DNA of 64,000 nt from Mycolicibacterium rhodesiae NBB3 (GCF_000230895.2 NC_016604.1:6138001-6202000); one strand, 5' to 3'; shown: positions 8,757-18,246, counted from the first letter of the stretch. Notes: generated by a model not told the origin, from the letters alone. Numbers and translations: made by a program.

Positions 8757-9409
8757 CCTTCCGCCACCCGCCGGTGACCGAAGTCGAACACGCTCAGCTT
8801 ATCGGGAGATGATGCGGCCGTGCTGAATTCACCGGTGCACAACACCTCATCACCGAGCAGCAGTCGCGCCGTGGACGTCACCCGGCCGTCGGCTTCCGCG
8901 CGAGCCACGTCGAAGCGGAGCTCGACCAGAACCGGGGTCGGTCGACGGAACGTCACCGTCAGCGACCGTGTCTTGCCGGTGCGTCCCGACGCGCAACTCT
9001 GGTGCTGGGTGATGCAGTCGAAGAACACCGCCAGAAAGCCTCCGTTGACCAACCCCGGCGGCCCCTCGTAGACAACCGGAAAGGTGACCCGCCCTGACGC
9101 GGTGTCGGCGTCGAGGTTGTCGAAGGTGTATTCCGGAAAGCATGGGTTGTACGCGCCGACATCGAAGGCGTGATCCAGATACACCCGTTGGGTTTCGGTG
9201 CTCTGCGGTCCGATGCGCGGCGTGGGATCCAGCGGTGCAGCGGTTGCCAGCTGCTGTTCCCATTCATCGATCTGGGCGACGATGGCGTCGACGGTGGGAT
9301 GTTCGTGTTCCAGCGAGAGCAACAGCCCGGTCAGCCGCCGCAGCCCCCCGGCCGCCGCCACCGTCTGCGGCAGCGGTTGTTCACCGAATCGGGGTGCACC
9401 CTGGGCCAT
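8753..9409 (-). CDS. Hot-dog fold thioesterase-like protein
   Basis: A 218-residue protein whose C-terminal half looks like a PaaI/4HBT hot-dog thioesterase: PPGLVNGGFLAVFFDCITQH gives the helix with an acidic residue, followed by TVTFRRPTPV strands. The N-terminal 80 residues are a helical extension. Such enzymes hydrolyse acyl-CoA thioesters. I chose the ATG at 9409 with AAGGGGA upstream; a longer in-frame reading would cross the divergent promoter. It is the first gene of the minus operon hot-dog/GntR/crotonase/thiolase. Confidence 0.8.
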   Translation of the reverse strand: MAQGAPRFGEQPLPQTVAAAGGLRRLTGLLLSLEHEHPTVDAIVAQIDEWEQQLATAAPLDPTPRIGPQSTETQRVYLDHAFDVGAYNPCFPEYTFDNLDADTASGRVTFPVVYEGPPGLVNGGFLAVFFDCITQHQSCASGRTGKTRSLTVTFRRPTPVLVELRFDVARAEADGRVTSTARLLLGDEVLCTGEFSTAASSPDKLSVFDFGHRRVAEG

Positions 9410-9453
9410 CGGTCCCCTTTCTGCTGCCGCTTGTTCCGTCAGCAGGCTTTCCT

Positions 9454-9475
9454 TGCTAACTTGTACAAGATAGCA
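9454..9475. promoter_or_regulatory. 22-bp palindromic operator (probable GntR/FadR site)
   Basis: TGCTA-a-CTTGTACAAG-a-TAGCA is a palindrome with one non-matching pair; its core CTTGTACAAG is perfect. It sits between the divergent hot-dog (minus) and crotonase (plus) starts, followed on the right by the AT-rich patch ATACTGTATC. It can control both operons and matches FadR-family GntR site style. The adjacent GntR gene is the obvious candidate. Confidence 0.7.
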
Positions 9476-9520
9476 ATACTGTATCTCCAACCGTATAGCT
9501 AGGGAAGGGTGCAGACAGCG

Positions 9521-10315
9521 GTGACTGACGACGGGGCGGTGACGACCTCCCGAGCCGACGGCGTTCTGCACGTCACGCTCGAGCGGCCGTCGCGGCGCAA
9601 CTCGCTGAGCCCGGCGATGGTCGACGCGTTCGTCGATGCACTGACCGTCGCCGCCACCGACGACTCGCTTCGCGCCGTCCACATCCGCGGCGGCGGTACC
9701 GATTTCTGCGCCGGCGTCGACTGGGTCGCGACCAACAGTGGTGAACGGCCCCGCACCGGCAACCTCGTCCGGCGCGTCCCGCACGGCGCGCATCGTGTCA
9801 TCGAGCTGGTCCACACGATTCAGCTACCCGTCGTGTGCAGCGTGCGCGGATGGGCCGCTGGGCTCGGCTGCAACATCGCACTGGCCGCCGATTTCACGGT
9901 CGCAAGCGCGGAAGCCGTCTTCTGGGAACCATTCCTGGCCCGCGGATTCAGCCCCGATTCGGGTTCGACGTGGCTGCTGCCCCGGTTGGTCGGGTTGGCT
10001 CGCGCGAAGAGCATGCTGCTGCTCGGCGAGAAGGTGAGCGCGTCCGACGCGGCGGACTGGGGCCTCATCCACCGGTGCGTGGACGATTCCGAACTCGACG
10101 ACGTCGCCGCAGAACTGTTGACGAAGTTGGCCTCCGGCCCCACCGTGGCGATCGGCCTTGCCAAACAAGCCATCCACTACGGGCAGCACGCCACGCTTCC
10201 GCAGACGATGAACCAGGAGCTGTTCAACTTGGAGCTGTCGTGTCGCACCAAGGATTTCAAGGAAGGGCTCGCGGCGTTCCGCGAGAAGCGCGCGCCGGAG
10301 TTCGGTGGCCGGTGA
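9521..10315 (+). CDS. Enoyl-CoA hydratase/isomerase (crotonase) family
   Basis: A crotonase of about 264 residues with DFCAGVDW and GWAAGLGCNIAL oxyanion-hole blocks, and FSPDSGSTWLLPRLVG in the active-site region, where an Asp (SPDSG) takes the place often held by Glu. This form is common in PaaG-like isomerases. I took the GTG at 9521 because AGGGAAGGG ends about 11 nt before it; a GTG at 9509 is possible but has no spacing. It is the first gene of a six-gene plus operon ending at 16375, divergent from the hot-dog/GntR operon. Confidence 0.9.
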   Translation: MTDDGAVTTSRADGVLHVTLERPSRRNSLSPAMVDAFVDALTVAATDDSLRAVHIRGGGTDFCAGVDWVATNSGERPRTGNLVRRVPHGAHRVIELVHTIQLPVVCSVRGWAAGLGCNIALAADFTVASAEAVFWEPFLARGFSPDSGSTWLLPRLVGLARAKSMLLLGEKVSASDAADWGLIHRCVDDSELDDVAAELLTKLASGPTVAIGLAKQAIHYGQHATLPQTMNQELFNLELSCRTKDFKEGLAAFREKRAPEFGGR

Positions 10316-10339
10316 CCACCACGGAAAAGGACTGATCCC

Positions 10340-11143
10340 ATGTCATTTGACGACATCCTCTACGAGGTCGACGGGCACAAGGCCACGATCACGCTGAACC
10401 GGCCCAGCGCGCTCAATGCGCTCAGCCCTGCCATGATCGCCGAACTGCGCACCGCCTACGACGAAGCCGAGAACGACGACAACGTCTGGATCCTGATCGT
10501 GACCGGCACCGGGCGCGCATTCTGCACCGGAGCCGATGTCGGGGAGATCCCCGAGGACGGCCGGGTGATCTACGAGCGGCCGTACCTGTCCACCTACGAC
10601 CAGTGGGAGGCACCCCAAGAGGGCACACCGCCGTTCCGCCGCATGGCCAAGCCGGTACTGACGGCCATCAACGGGTTGTGCTGTGGCGCAGGGCTGGATT
10701 GGATCACCACCGGCGACATCGCGATCGCGTCGGACAAGGCGACGTTCTTCGACCCGCATGTGAGTATCGGGCTGGTGGCCGGCCGGGAGATGGTGCGGTT
10801 GGCCCGAGTGTTGCCCCGCAACATCGCGCTCCGCATGGCGTTGATGGGCAAGCACGAGCGGATGAGTGCAGATCGCGCGTATGAGCTCGGGATGATCAGT
10901 GAGGTCGTCGAGCACGACAGACTGCTGGAGCGCGCGCATGAGATCGCCGATGTCGTGAACTCGAATGCGCCGCTGGCGGTTCGTGGTACGCGTCTGGCCA
11001 TCCACAAGACACTCGACCTGCCGCTGCACGAGGCAGAGATTCTGGCCGAGACGTTCCGTGAGCGCGTCGTCCGTACCGATGACGCCGACGAGGGGCCGAA
11101 GGCATTCATGGAGAAGCGGGCCCCGAACTGGAAGTGCCGATGA
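10340..11143 (+). CDS. Enoyl-CoA hydratase/isomerase (crotonase) family
   Basis: A 267-residue crotonase with AFCTGADVGEI and NGLCCGAGLDWI oxyanion-hole segments and the FFDPHVSIGLVAGREM active-site stretch. It lies 24 nt after the previous crotonase and overlaps the next by 4 nt (ATGA). It shares the DxHVSxGLV pattern with the following gene, so these two look like a duplicated pair, distinct from the first crotonase of the operon. Which hydration or isomerisation step it performs is unknown. Confidence 0.92.
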   Translation: MSFDDILYEVDGHKATITLNRPSALNALSPAMIAELRTAYDEAENDDNVWILIVTGTGRAFCTGADVGEIPEDGRVIYERPYLSTYDQWEAPQEGTPPFRRMAKPVLTAINGLCCGAGLDWITTGDIAIASDKATFFDPHVSIGLVAGREMVRLARVLPRNIALRMALMGKHERMSADRAYELGMISEVVEHDRLLERAHEIADVVNSNAPLAVRGTRLAIHKTLDLPLHEAEILAETFRERVVRTDDADEGPKAFMEKRAPNWKCR

Positions 11144-11931
11144 CCTCGCACGGCTTCGAGACGATCATGCTCGACGTGGATCCGGTCATCCACGTCGCCA
11201 CCATCACATTGAACCGACCGGATTCGCTCAACTCGTTCAACAGGACCATGTGCGAGGAGATGGCGCAAGCATGGCGCGCGGTCAAGCTCGACGATGCGGT
11301 GAACGCCGTAGTCGTCCGCGCGGCCGGCAGCCGGGCATTCTCCGCCGGCCTGGACATCAAATCGCCCTACGGCCAGCCGGACAACGTGTGGAACCACGAG
11401 GATCCAGGCGAATATCTCAGTCCCAAGTGGCAGAAGATGTGGAAGCCCGTCGTGTGCGCCGTGCAGGGTATGTGCACCGCAGGCGCCTTCTATTTCGTCA
11501 ACGAATCCGACGTCGTCATCTGCAGCGAGGATGCGACATTCTTCGATTCACATGTCAGCGCCGGCCTGGTGTGCGCGCTGGAACCGATCGGGCTGATGCG
11601 CCGCGTCGGACTGGGTGAAACGCTGCGAATCGCATTGATGGGCAACGACGAACGGGTGAGTGCCGACACCGCGCTGCGGATAGGCCTGGTGACCGAGATC
11701 GTCTCCACCGACAGGCTGTGGGCCCGCGCCCACGAGATCGCAGCATCGATCGCGGCCAAACCGCCAACGGCGACCCAGGGCACCGTCAAGGCGATCTGGG
11801 AATCATTGGACAAGCCCTACCGCGCAGCGATGGAACAGAACCTGATCTACACCAGGCTCGGAAATCCGCTCGGACAGGCCGAACTCGCCGACCGGTCCCC
11901 CGGCGACAGGCCGGCACCGAGGCTGCGCTGA
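11140..11931 (+). CDS. Enoyl-CoA hydratase/isomerase (crotonase) family
   Basis: A 263-residue crotonase with AFSAGLDIKSP and QGMCTAGAFYFV as oxyanion-hole regions and FFDSHVSAGLVCALEP in the active-site loop. The ATG at 11140 overlaps the preceding stop (ATGA), and its own stop shares one base with the next ATG (TGATG). In this third consecutive crotonase the second oxyanion block reads CTAG rather than the usual GxGG form, suggesting a specialised substrate. Confidence 0.92.
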   Translation: MTSHGFETIMLDVDPVIHVATITLNRPDSLNSFNRTMCEEMAQAWRAVKLDDAVNAVVVRAAGSRAFSAGLDIKSPYGQPDNVWNHEDPGEYLSPKWQKMWKPVVCAVQGMCTAGAFYFVNESDVVICSEDATFFDSHVSAGLVCALEPIGLMRRVGLGETLRIALMGNDERVSADTALRIGLVTEIVSTDRLWARAHEIAASIAAKPPTATQGTVKAIWESLDKPYRAAMEQNLIYTRLGNPLGQAELADRSPGDRPAPRLR

Positions 11932-13391
11932 TGGCCGCGCATCCCCTGAGCCGGCGCATCCGCGATGTGCTGAATCTGCGACCGGACGGCCCTGCGGTGG
12001 AGTTCGACGGCGCATGGCTGACGCGAAGCGAGGTCGCCGAGCTGGCGCGCCGCATCGAATCGCTCGACAGCGCAGACCGCCAGGTCGGAATCCTGTTGCG
12101 CAACACACCGGCTCACATTGCGGCGTTCCTCGGCGTGCTCATGGGCGGGGGGACGGTCGTCGTCATCAACCCGTCCCGCGGTGACGACCGCATCAGGTCC
12201 CACATCGAGTCCCTTCGGTTGCCGATCATCATCGGCACAATCGACGATCTGAAGACATTGGTGGTGTCGACAGCACAGACCGCGACCGTGGCGATCGCCG
12301 GACTCGACGACCCGCCTGTTGTCACCGCCGCCGAACAGCCAGCAGAGGACACCGGCCGGGCCGGTGTCGCGGTGCGGATGCTGACCAGCGGTACGACCGG
12401 TCCGCCCAAGCGAATCGACCTCACCTACGACATGCTGGCGCGCAGCGTGATCGGCACCGACTTCGACGTCGCACCGTCGCCGACCGAGGCACGACGCGGT
12501 GTCGCGATCGTCAATGCGCCGCTGGTGCACATCGGCGGCGTGTTCCGCGTCCTGCAATGTGTCTGTGAAGCACGGCCATTCGCGCTGCTGGATCGCTTCG
12601 AGCTGCAACGGTGGACCGATGCCGTGCGCAGGCACCGACCGCAGGCGGTGTCGCTGGTTCCTGCCGCCCTGCGCACGGTGCTGCATTCCGACCTGACCCG
12701 CGACGACTTGAAGAGCATCCGCGCCGTCACCTCGGGTACGGCGCCGCTGTCTGCCGAGGATGCCGACGCCTTCACCGACAAATTCGGCATACCCGTTCTG
12801 ACGTCCTATGCCGCAACGGAGTTCGGTGGCGGTGTCGCGGGGTGGACGCTGGCCGACTACCAGACGTACTGGCACACCAAACGAGGCAGCGTCGGCAGGG
12901 CCACGCTCGGCGCGCATCTGCGTGTCGTCGATGACAACGGCGCTCCGGTCGGCGACGACCAGCCGGGGCTGCTCGAGGTGAAGCCGGGCCAGCTGGGGCC
13001 CAGCGGTGGGTGGATGCGGACCACCGATCTGGCACGCATCGACGCGGACGGATTCCTGTGGATACTCGGCCGCGCCGACCAGGCGATCATCCGGGGCGGT
13101 TTCAAGGTCATGCCCGACGATGTGCGCAGCGCGTTGGAGACCCATCCGGCGGTCCAGGGTGCGGCGGTGGTCGGGCGGTCCGACCCACGGCTCGGCGAGA
13201 CGCCGGTGGCGATGGTCGAACTGCGCGAGTCAGCAGACGTCGATACCCTGCTCGAGTATCTGCGAACGCGGTTGGCCCGCTATGAGATTCCCACCGAAAT
13301 TGCGATCGTCGAGCAGATTCCCAGAACACCGTCCGGCAAGGCTGACCTGACCGCCGTTCGTGAGCACTTCACCACCGTCGAACATGCCTGA
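11931..13391 (+). CDS. AMP-dependent acyl-CoA synthetase (FadD-type)
   Basis: A 486-residue adenylate-forming enzyme. The P-loop-like motif is LTSGTTGPPKRI, with Arg after the usual PK where Gly is normal. A core SYAATEFGG motif, the WMRTTDLARID hinge region and the C-terminal catalytic Lys in TPSGKADL are present. It activates a carboxylic acid to acyl-AMP and then acyl-CoA. It is the first of three consecutive synthetases overlapping one another by 8 nt. The ATG at 11931 overlaps the crotonase stop by one base; a longer in-frame reading would lie inside the crotonase gene. Confidence 0.93.
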   Translation: MAAHPLSRRIRDVLNLRPDGPAVEFDGAWLTRSEVAELARRIESLDSADRQVGILLRNTPAHIAAFLGVLMGGGTVVVINPSRGDDRIRSHIESLRLPIIIGTIDDLKTLVVSTAQTATVAIAGLDDPPVVTAAEQPAEDTGRAGVAVRMLTSGTTGPPKRIDLTYDMLARSVIGTDFDVAPSPTEARRGVAIVNAPLVHIGGVFRVLQCVCEARPFALLDRFELQRWTDAVRRHRPQAVSLVPAALRTVLHSDLTRDDLKSIRAVTSGTAPLSAEDADAFTDKFGIPVLTSYAATEFGGGVAGWTLADYQTYWHTKRGSVGRATLGAHLRVVDDNGAPVGDDQPGLLEVKPGQLGPSGGWMRTTDLARIDADGFLWILGRADQAIIRGGFKVMPDDVRSALETHPAVQGAAVVGRSDPRLGETPVAMVELRESADVDTLLEYLRTRLARYEIPTEIAIVEQIPRTPSGKADLTAVREHFTTVEHA

Positions 13392-14898
13392 CACCACCGT
13401 CGCAGGCATACTGCGCGAACAGGTGCGTAGCCGAGGCGACCAGCCACTGTTGGTCTGCGACCAGGACCGGCTCAGCTACGCCGACGCCGATCGCCGCTCC
13501 GCTCACCTCGCCCGTGGACTGCTGACCCTCGGCGCGGGCAAGGGCACACACATCGGGGTGTTGTACCCCAACGGCGCCGCGTGGATCGTGGCGATGCTGG
13601 CCGCGGCGCGCATCGGCGGTGTCGTCATTCCGGTCTCGACATTCGCCACCGCTCCCGAGATGGCGACTCAGCTGGCCCACGCCGACGTGGAGATCCTGCT
13701 TTCCGCAGACTCCCACCGCGGCAACGACTATCGTGCCCGACTGGCCGAGATCGACAAGGCAGAACTCCCGCTCCTCCGCCACGTTCTGATCGACACCGAA
13801 CCGCAGAGGCTCGCCGACGAGTCCCTGCTCGAGGCGATGGAGGCCGACGTCGACCCCTCCGATGTGCTGGCGATCATATACACCTCGGGGTCCACCAGCG
13901 CCCCCAAGGGCGTGGTGCACACGCACTCGTCACTGATCGAGCACCAGCGCGTCCTCAACGGAATCCGCGGGCTCACATCAGAGGACAAGCTGTTCTGCAA
14001 TTCACCGTTCTTCTGGGTGGGCGGCATCGCCTTCTCGATCCTGGCGTGCATGCTCACCGGCGCCACATTGGTGTGTTCGAACGCCGTCGATCCGGGCGAG
14101 ACACTCGACCTGCTGGAAGCCGAAAAGCCGACCATGACCAACGGTTTCGTCGCCGGCATTGCCGCCCTCGCCCGACACCCGAGTCTTCCCCAGCGCGATC
14201 TCTCCTCCATGCGACGCGGAAACCTGTACCCCATCATGTCGCCGGATGTTCGGCCCGAGGACCCCGAGCTGCGGCACACGATGCTCGGGATGACCGAGAC
14301 CGGCAGCGTCATCACGATCAGCGAGGACGAAACCGACCAACCCGAGCATCGGCGCGGATCGTTCGGCAAACCGGCGCCGGGCTTCGACACCGCGATCGTC
14401 GATCCCGACACGGGTGAGGCCGTCGAGGTCGGGCAGATCGGCGAATTCTGCGTCCGTGGACCGTTTCTGATGCAGCGGTACTACAAACGCGCCCGCGAAG
14501 AGTGTTTCGACGCCGACGGTTGGTTCCACACCGGCGATCTGGTCCGTACCGACGCTGACGGCTTCGTGTACTTCATAGGGCGCCGCGGCGCGATGATCAA
14601 GACCGCGGGCGCCAACGTGTCACCCGCGGAGGTGGAGAAGGCGATCGCCAAAGTCAGCGGTCTGGTGGCACACGTCGTGGGACTGCCCGATCCCGACCGC
14701 GGTCAGGTGGTCGCCGCGGTCATCGCGCTCGACGACGGCACCGACTTCGACGAGTCCGCGCTGCGTGAGGGACTGAAGGCACAGCTGTCCGCATACAAGA
14801 TTCCGCGCCGCTTCGCCGCGGTGCGCGGTTCGGATATCCCGCTGATGTCCAGCGGCAAGATCGACTTGCCACGCCTGACAAAGGTGTTCGATGGCTGA
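13384..14898 (+). CDS. AMP-dependent acyl-CoA synthetase (FadD-type)
   Basis: A 504-residue synthetase with IYTSGSTSAPKGVVHTH as the ATP loop (Ser-Ala in place of the common Gly-x), MLGMTETGS, WFHTGDLVRTDADG and the C-terminal MSSGKIDLPRL with catalytic Lys. The ATG at 13384 overlaps the preceding gene by 8 nt. The hydrophobic pocket segment FFWVGGIAFSILACML is shared in style with the next gene (FFWVGGFGSGVLSALL), so these two synthetases are the closest relatives within the trio. Confidence 0.94.
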   Translation: MPDTTVAGILREQVRSRGDQPLLVCDQDRLSYADADRRSAHLARGLLTLGAGKGTHIGVLYPNGAAWIVAMLAAARIGGVVIPVSTFATAPEMATQLAHADVEILLSADSHRGNDYRARLAEIDKAELPLLRHVLIDTEPQRLADESLLEAMEADVDPSDVLAIIYTSGSTSAPKGVVHTHSSLIEHQRVLNGIRGLTSEDKLFCNSPFFWVGGIAFSILACMLTGATLVCSNAVDPGETLDLLEAEKPTMTNGFVAGIAALARHPSLPQRDLSSMRRGNLYPIMSPDVRPEDPELRHTMLGMTETGSVITISEDETDQPEHRRGSFGKPAPGFDTAIVDPDTGEAVEVGQIGEFCVRGPFLMQRYYKRAREECFDADGWFHTGDLVRTDADGFVYFIGRRGAMIKTAGANVSPAEVEKAIAKVSGLVAHVVGLPDPDRGQVVAAVIALDDGTDFDESALREGLKAQLSAYKIPRRFAAVRGSDIPLMSSGKIDLPRLTKVFDG

Positions 14899-16375
14899 CA
14901 CGATCGACAACCTGGTGCGGATGCATGCCGCGCAGAACGCGGACAAGCCGATGGTGGTCGACACCGACAGCCGAACCACCTACGGGGAACTGGATGCGGT
15001 GACCCGTGATCTGGCGGCGGCCTTCGTCGCAGCGGGTGTCAGTAAGGGCACCCGGGTTGGGTTGATCATGCCCAACTGTGTGCAATGGGTGCAGATCGCG
15101 GTCGCGCTGACCCGCATCGGTGCGGTGCTGGTGCCGTTGAGCACACTGCTGCAGCCGCCCGAGCTCGTCGCCCAGTTACGGGTCGCTTCCGTGCAGTATC
15201 TCGTTGCGGTGCGCGAATTTCGCGGTCATCGCTACCTCGACGACGTCGCACCCGAGCGGTCGAATCTTCCGGCACTACGCGAGGTGTGGGACGCAGCCGC
15301 CCTTCCCGCGGTCAGGGACGGGACGGTCGACGCGATAGCCGCGACCGTCACTCCGAGCGACACACTCGCGATCATGTTCACGTCCGGTAGCAGCGGCCCT
15401 CCCAAGGGCGTGCTCCACTCGCACGGCAATGCCCTCGGTGCGGTGCGCTCGGGTTTGGCAGCGCGCTGCATCGACTCCGACACCAGGCTGTACCTACCGA
15501 TGCCGTTCTTCTGGGTTGGCGGATTCGGTAGTGGGGTGCTGTCGGCACTGCTGGCCGGGGCCACGCTGGTCACCGAGCAGATCCCCCGGCCCGAGACGAC
15601 GCTACGACTGCTCGAACGCGAACGTGTGACCCTGTTCCGCGGCTGGCCCGACCAGGCGGAGGCTCTCGCACGCCAAACCGCCTCTGTGGCAGCCGATCTG
15701 TCGTCGCTGCGCCCGGGCAGCCTCGAGGCACTGCTCCCCGCCGACCAGCGAGCCCGACCCGGTGCGCGGGCGAAGTTGTTCGGCATGACCGAGTCGTTCG
15801 GTCCCTACTGCGGGTATCCGGCCGACACCGATATGCCACGATCGGCATGGGGCAGCTGCGGAAAGCCGTTCGACGGCATCGAGGTTCGCATCGTCGATAC
15901 CGACGACGGCACACCCGTCGCGCACGGTTCGATCGGCGAGATCCAGATCCGCGGCCCGCACGTCATGCGTGGAATCTGTCGTCGCACGCATGAAGACGTC
16001 TTCACGGTTGACGGGTTCTACCCCACCGGTGACCTCGGCCACCTCGACGACGACGGCTTCATGTTCTACCACGGTCGCTCCGACGACATGTTCAAGGTCA
16101 GCGGCGCGACGGTGTACCCCAGCGAGGTCGAGGAGGCGCTGCGCACCATCGACGGGGTCGACGGCGCCTTCGTCACGCAGGTGGACGGAGCCGTCGGCGC
16201 CGTCGTGATCTCGGGCCTGGGGGCCGGCGACCTTCACGCCGCGGCACGAGAGCGACTGAGCGCGTTCAAGGTTCCGACCGTGTGGCTGCCGGTGGAGTCC
16301 GACGACGCGATTCCCCGCAAGGCGACGGGGAAGGTCGATGTCCGCGCGCTGCAGCAGATGCTGCGCGAGGGTTAG
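14891..16375 (+). CDS. AMP-dependent acyl-CoA synthetase (FadD-type)
   Basis: A 494-residue synthetase, last gene of the plus operon that begins at 9521. Motifs are MFTSGSSGPPKGVLHSH, LFGMTESFG, FYPTGDLGHLDDDG and RKATGKVDVRAL with the catalytic Lys. The start overlaps the preceding gene by 8 nt, and the stop overlaps the convergent GntR stop by 4 nt. Three synthetases in one operon suggest either several carboxyl activations along one pathway, as in steroid ring and side-chain degradation, or a range of related substrates. Confidence 0.94.
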   Translation: MADTIDNLVRMHAAQNADKPMVVDTDSRTTYGELDAVTRDLAAAFVAAGVSKGTRVGLIMPNCVQWVQIAVALTRIGAVLVPLSTLLQPPELVAQLRVASVQYLVAVREFRGHRYLDDVAPERSNLPALREVWDAAALPAVRDGTVDAIAATVTPSDTLAIMFTSGSSGPPKGVLHSHGNALGAVRSGLAARCIDSDTRLYLPMPFFWVGGFGSGVLSALLAGATLVTEQIPRPETTLRLLERERVTLFRGWPDQAEALARQTASVAADLSSLRPGSLEALLPADQRARPGARAKLFGMTESFGPYCGYPADTDMPRSAWGSCGKPFDGIEVRIVDTDDGTPVAHGSIGEIQIRGPHVMRGICRRTHEDVFTVDGFYPTGDLGHLDDDGFMFYHGRSDDMFKVSGATVYPSEVEEALRTIDGVDGAFVTQVDGAVGAVVISGLGAGDLHAAARERLSAFKVPTVWLPVESDDAIPRKATGKVDVRALQQMLREG

Positions 16376-17049
16376 GTGACCACGCCGCGCGCCGTGAGGT
16401 GCTCGATCAGCGGCTGCGCGCCCTCCGCAAGGTGCTCCGACATCGCCGTGCGAGCGAGATTTTCGTCGCCCTTCTCCAGCGCATCCAGCACTCGACGATG
16501 ATGCTCGTTGGACTTCTCGGGCCAGCCCGCGATGATCGGGAAGACCGACTCCGGCGCGTAACGGGTGATCTGCGACATCAGCTGCGCGAGCTTCGGGGAA
16601 TCCGAGGCGACGTTGATCGCACGATGAAACTCGTGGTTGAGCTTGACCGCCCGTTCGTCGTCGTCGGCGGCGTAGGCGTCCTCGAGGTCGGATTGAATCT
16701 GCTGTAGCTCACGCAACTGGTCGTCGCTGATGTTCACCGCTGCGCGCGCGGCGAGTTCACCACCGATGTAGGCCTGCACGTCGGACACGTCGGTCAGGTC
16801 GCGGCCGGTCACCGGCAGTACGACGAACCCGCGGTGCGGCTGCTGCGCAAGCAGTCCCTCGGCCTTCAGTTCGAACAGCGCCTCACGCACCGGCGTGACA
16901 CTGATGCCGAGGTCCGCCGCGAGTTGGTCCAGCCGCACGTAAGTTCCTGCGGCATAGGTGCCGTCGAAGACGCGCTTACGCACGATGCGCGCGACATCTT
17001 CGGCCAGTTGGGTCCTGGCCAGCGCCTGGGGACTCTCGGGAGCAGACAT
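16372..17049 (-). CDS. GntR regulator, FadR/FCD subfamily
   Basis: A 225-residue regulator: winged helix at about 12-80 (AADLGISVTPVREALFELKAEG as the helix-turn-helix region) and a C-terminal FCD domain with LNHEFHRAI and NEHHRRVLDAL, where His residues often bind a metal and ligand. It lies 3 nt after the acyl-CoA dehydrogenase, as last gene of the SDR/thiolase/dehydrogenase operon it probably regulates. The inverted repeat at 20251-20269 between the two divergent operons is a candidate site. Confidence 0.93.
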   Translation of the reverse strand: MSAPESPQALARTQLAEDVARIVRKRVFDGTYAAGTYVRLDQLAADLGISVTPVREALFELKAEGLLAQQPHRGFVVLPVTGRDLTDVSDVQAYIGGELAARAAVNISDDQLRELQQIQSDLEDAYAADDDERAVKLNHEFHRAINVASDSPKLAQLMSQITRYAPESVFPIIAGWPEKSNEHHRRVLDALEKGDENLARTAMSEHLAEGAQPLIEHLTARGVVT

Positions 17050-17052
17050 GGG

Positions 17053-18246
17053 TCAGATCCGGTAGTCGGCGAGCAGTCGCTTGCTGATGATGTTCTTCTG
17101 GATCTCGCTCGTCCCCTCACCGATCAGCAGGAACGGGGCATCACGCATCAGCCGCTCGATCTCGTACTCTTTGGAATAGCCGTAGCCACCGTGGATCCGG
17201 AAGCTCTGCTGGGTGACCTCGGCGCAGAACTCGCTCGCAAGGTATTTCGCCATCCCCGCCGCGACGTCGTTGCGTTCGCCGGAGTCCTTCAGCCGGGCGG
17301 CGTTGACCATCATCAGATGCGCTGCTTCGACCTTGGTGGCCATCTCGGCCAGCTGGAAGGCGATGGCCTGGTGTTCTGCGATCGGTTTGCCGAACGTCTG
17401 CCGCTGCTGCGCGTAGCGCACGGCGAGCTCGAACGCGCGGATTCCCACCCCGCAGGCCCTGGCGGACACGTTGACCCGGCCCACCTCGATGCCGTCCATC
17501 ATCTGGAAGAAACCCTCGCCGGGTGCTTCGCCGAGGATGTCGGTGGCCTGCGCGACATAGCCGTCGAATATCAGTTCCGTGGTGTCTATTCCCTTGTAGC
17601 CGAGCTTGTCGATCTTTCCCGGGATCGTGAGGCCGGGCACGACTTCGCCGAAGCCCGTTGGCTTTTCGACGAGGAATGCGGTGAGGTTTCGGTGCGGCTT
17701 GTCGGCACCTTCTTCGGTGCGTACCAGCGCGGCGACCAACGTCGAACTGCCGCCGTTGGTCAGCCACATCTTCTGGCCGTCGATGGTGTAGGTGCCGTCG
17801 TCGTTGCGTTTGCCCCTGGTGCGGATCGCCGCGACGTCGGAGCCGAGCTCGGGTTCGGACATCGAGAACGCGCCGCGCGTTTCACCGGTCGACATCCGCG
17901 GCAGGTAATGCTGCTTCTGCGCGTCGGTACCGTGCTGGCGGATCATGTACGCCACGATGAAGTGCGTGTTGATCACCCCGGACACACTCATCCAGCCGCG
18001 GGCCAGTTCCTCGACGCACAGCGCATAGGTGAGCAGGGACTCCCCCAGTCCGCCGTACTCCTCGGGAATCATCAGCCCGAACAGACCCATATCGCGCATC
18101 TGGTCGACGATCGCCTGCGGATAGGTGTCCGCATGCTCGAGTTCCTGGGCGACGGGGATGATCTCCTTGTCGACGAATTGCCGGACGTTCGCAATGATCT
18201 CGGTCTGAAACTCGGTCAGGCCCAGCGTCTGCGCCAGCCTCGTCAC
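17053..18246 (-). CDS. Acyl-CoA dehydrogenase (FadE-type)
   Basis: A 397-residue FAD-dependent acyl-CoA dehydrogenase that introduces the alpha-beta double bond. Signature blocks are AFSMSEPELGSD and QKMWLTNGG (FAD and substrate site). The C-terminal IGEGTSEIQKN carries the classical catalytic Glu position, so it should be a homomeric, active enzyme. The GTG at 18246 overlaps the thiolase stop as GTGA; a longer in-frame reading would lie inside the thiolase. Operon order is SDR, thiolase, dehydrogenase, GntR. Confidence 0.95.
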   Translation of the reverse strand: MTRLAQTLGLTEFQTEIIANVRQFVDKEIIPVAQELEHADTYPQAIVDQMRDMGLFGLMIPEEYGGLGESLLTYALCVEELARGWMSVSGVINTHFIVAYMIRQHGTDAQKQHYLPRMSTGETRGAFSMSEPELGSDVAAIRTRGKRNDDGTYTIDGQKMWLTNGGSSTLVAALVRTEEGADKPHRNLTAFLVEKPTGFGEVVPGLTIPGKIDKLGYKGIDTTELIFDGYVAQATDILGEAPGEGFFQMMDGIEVGRVNVSARACGVGIRAFELAVRYAQQRQTFGKPIAEHQAIAFQLAEMATKVEAAHLMMVNAARLKDSGERNDVAAGMAKYLASEFCAEVTQQSFRIHGGYGYSKEYEIERLMRDAPFLLIGEGTSEIQKNIISKRLLADYRI

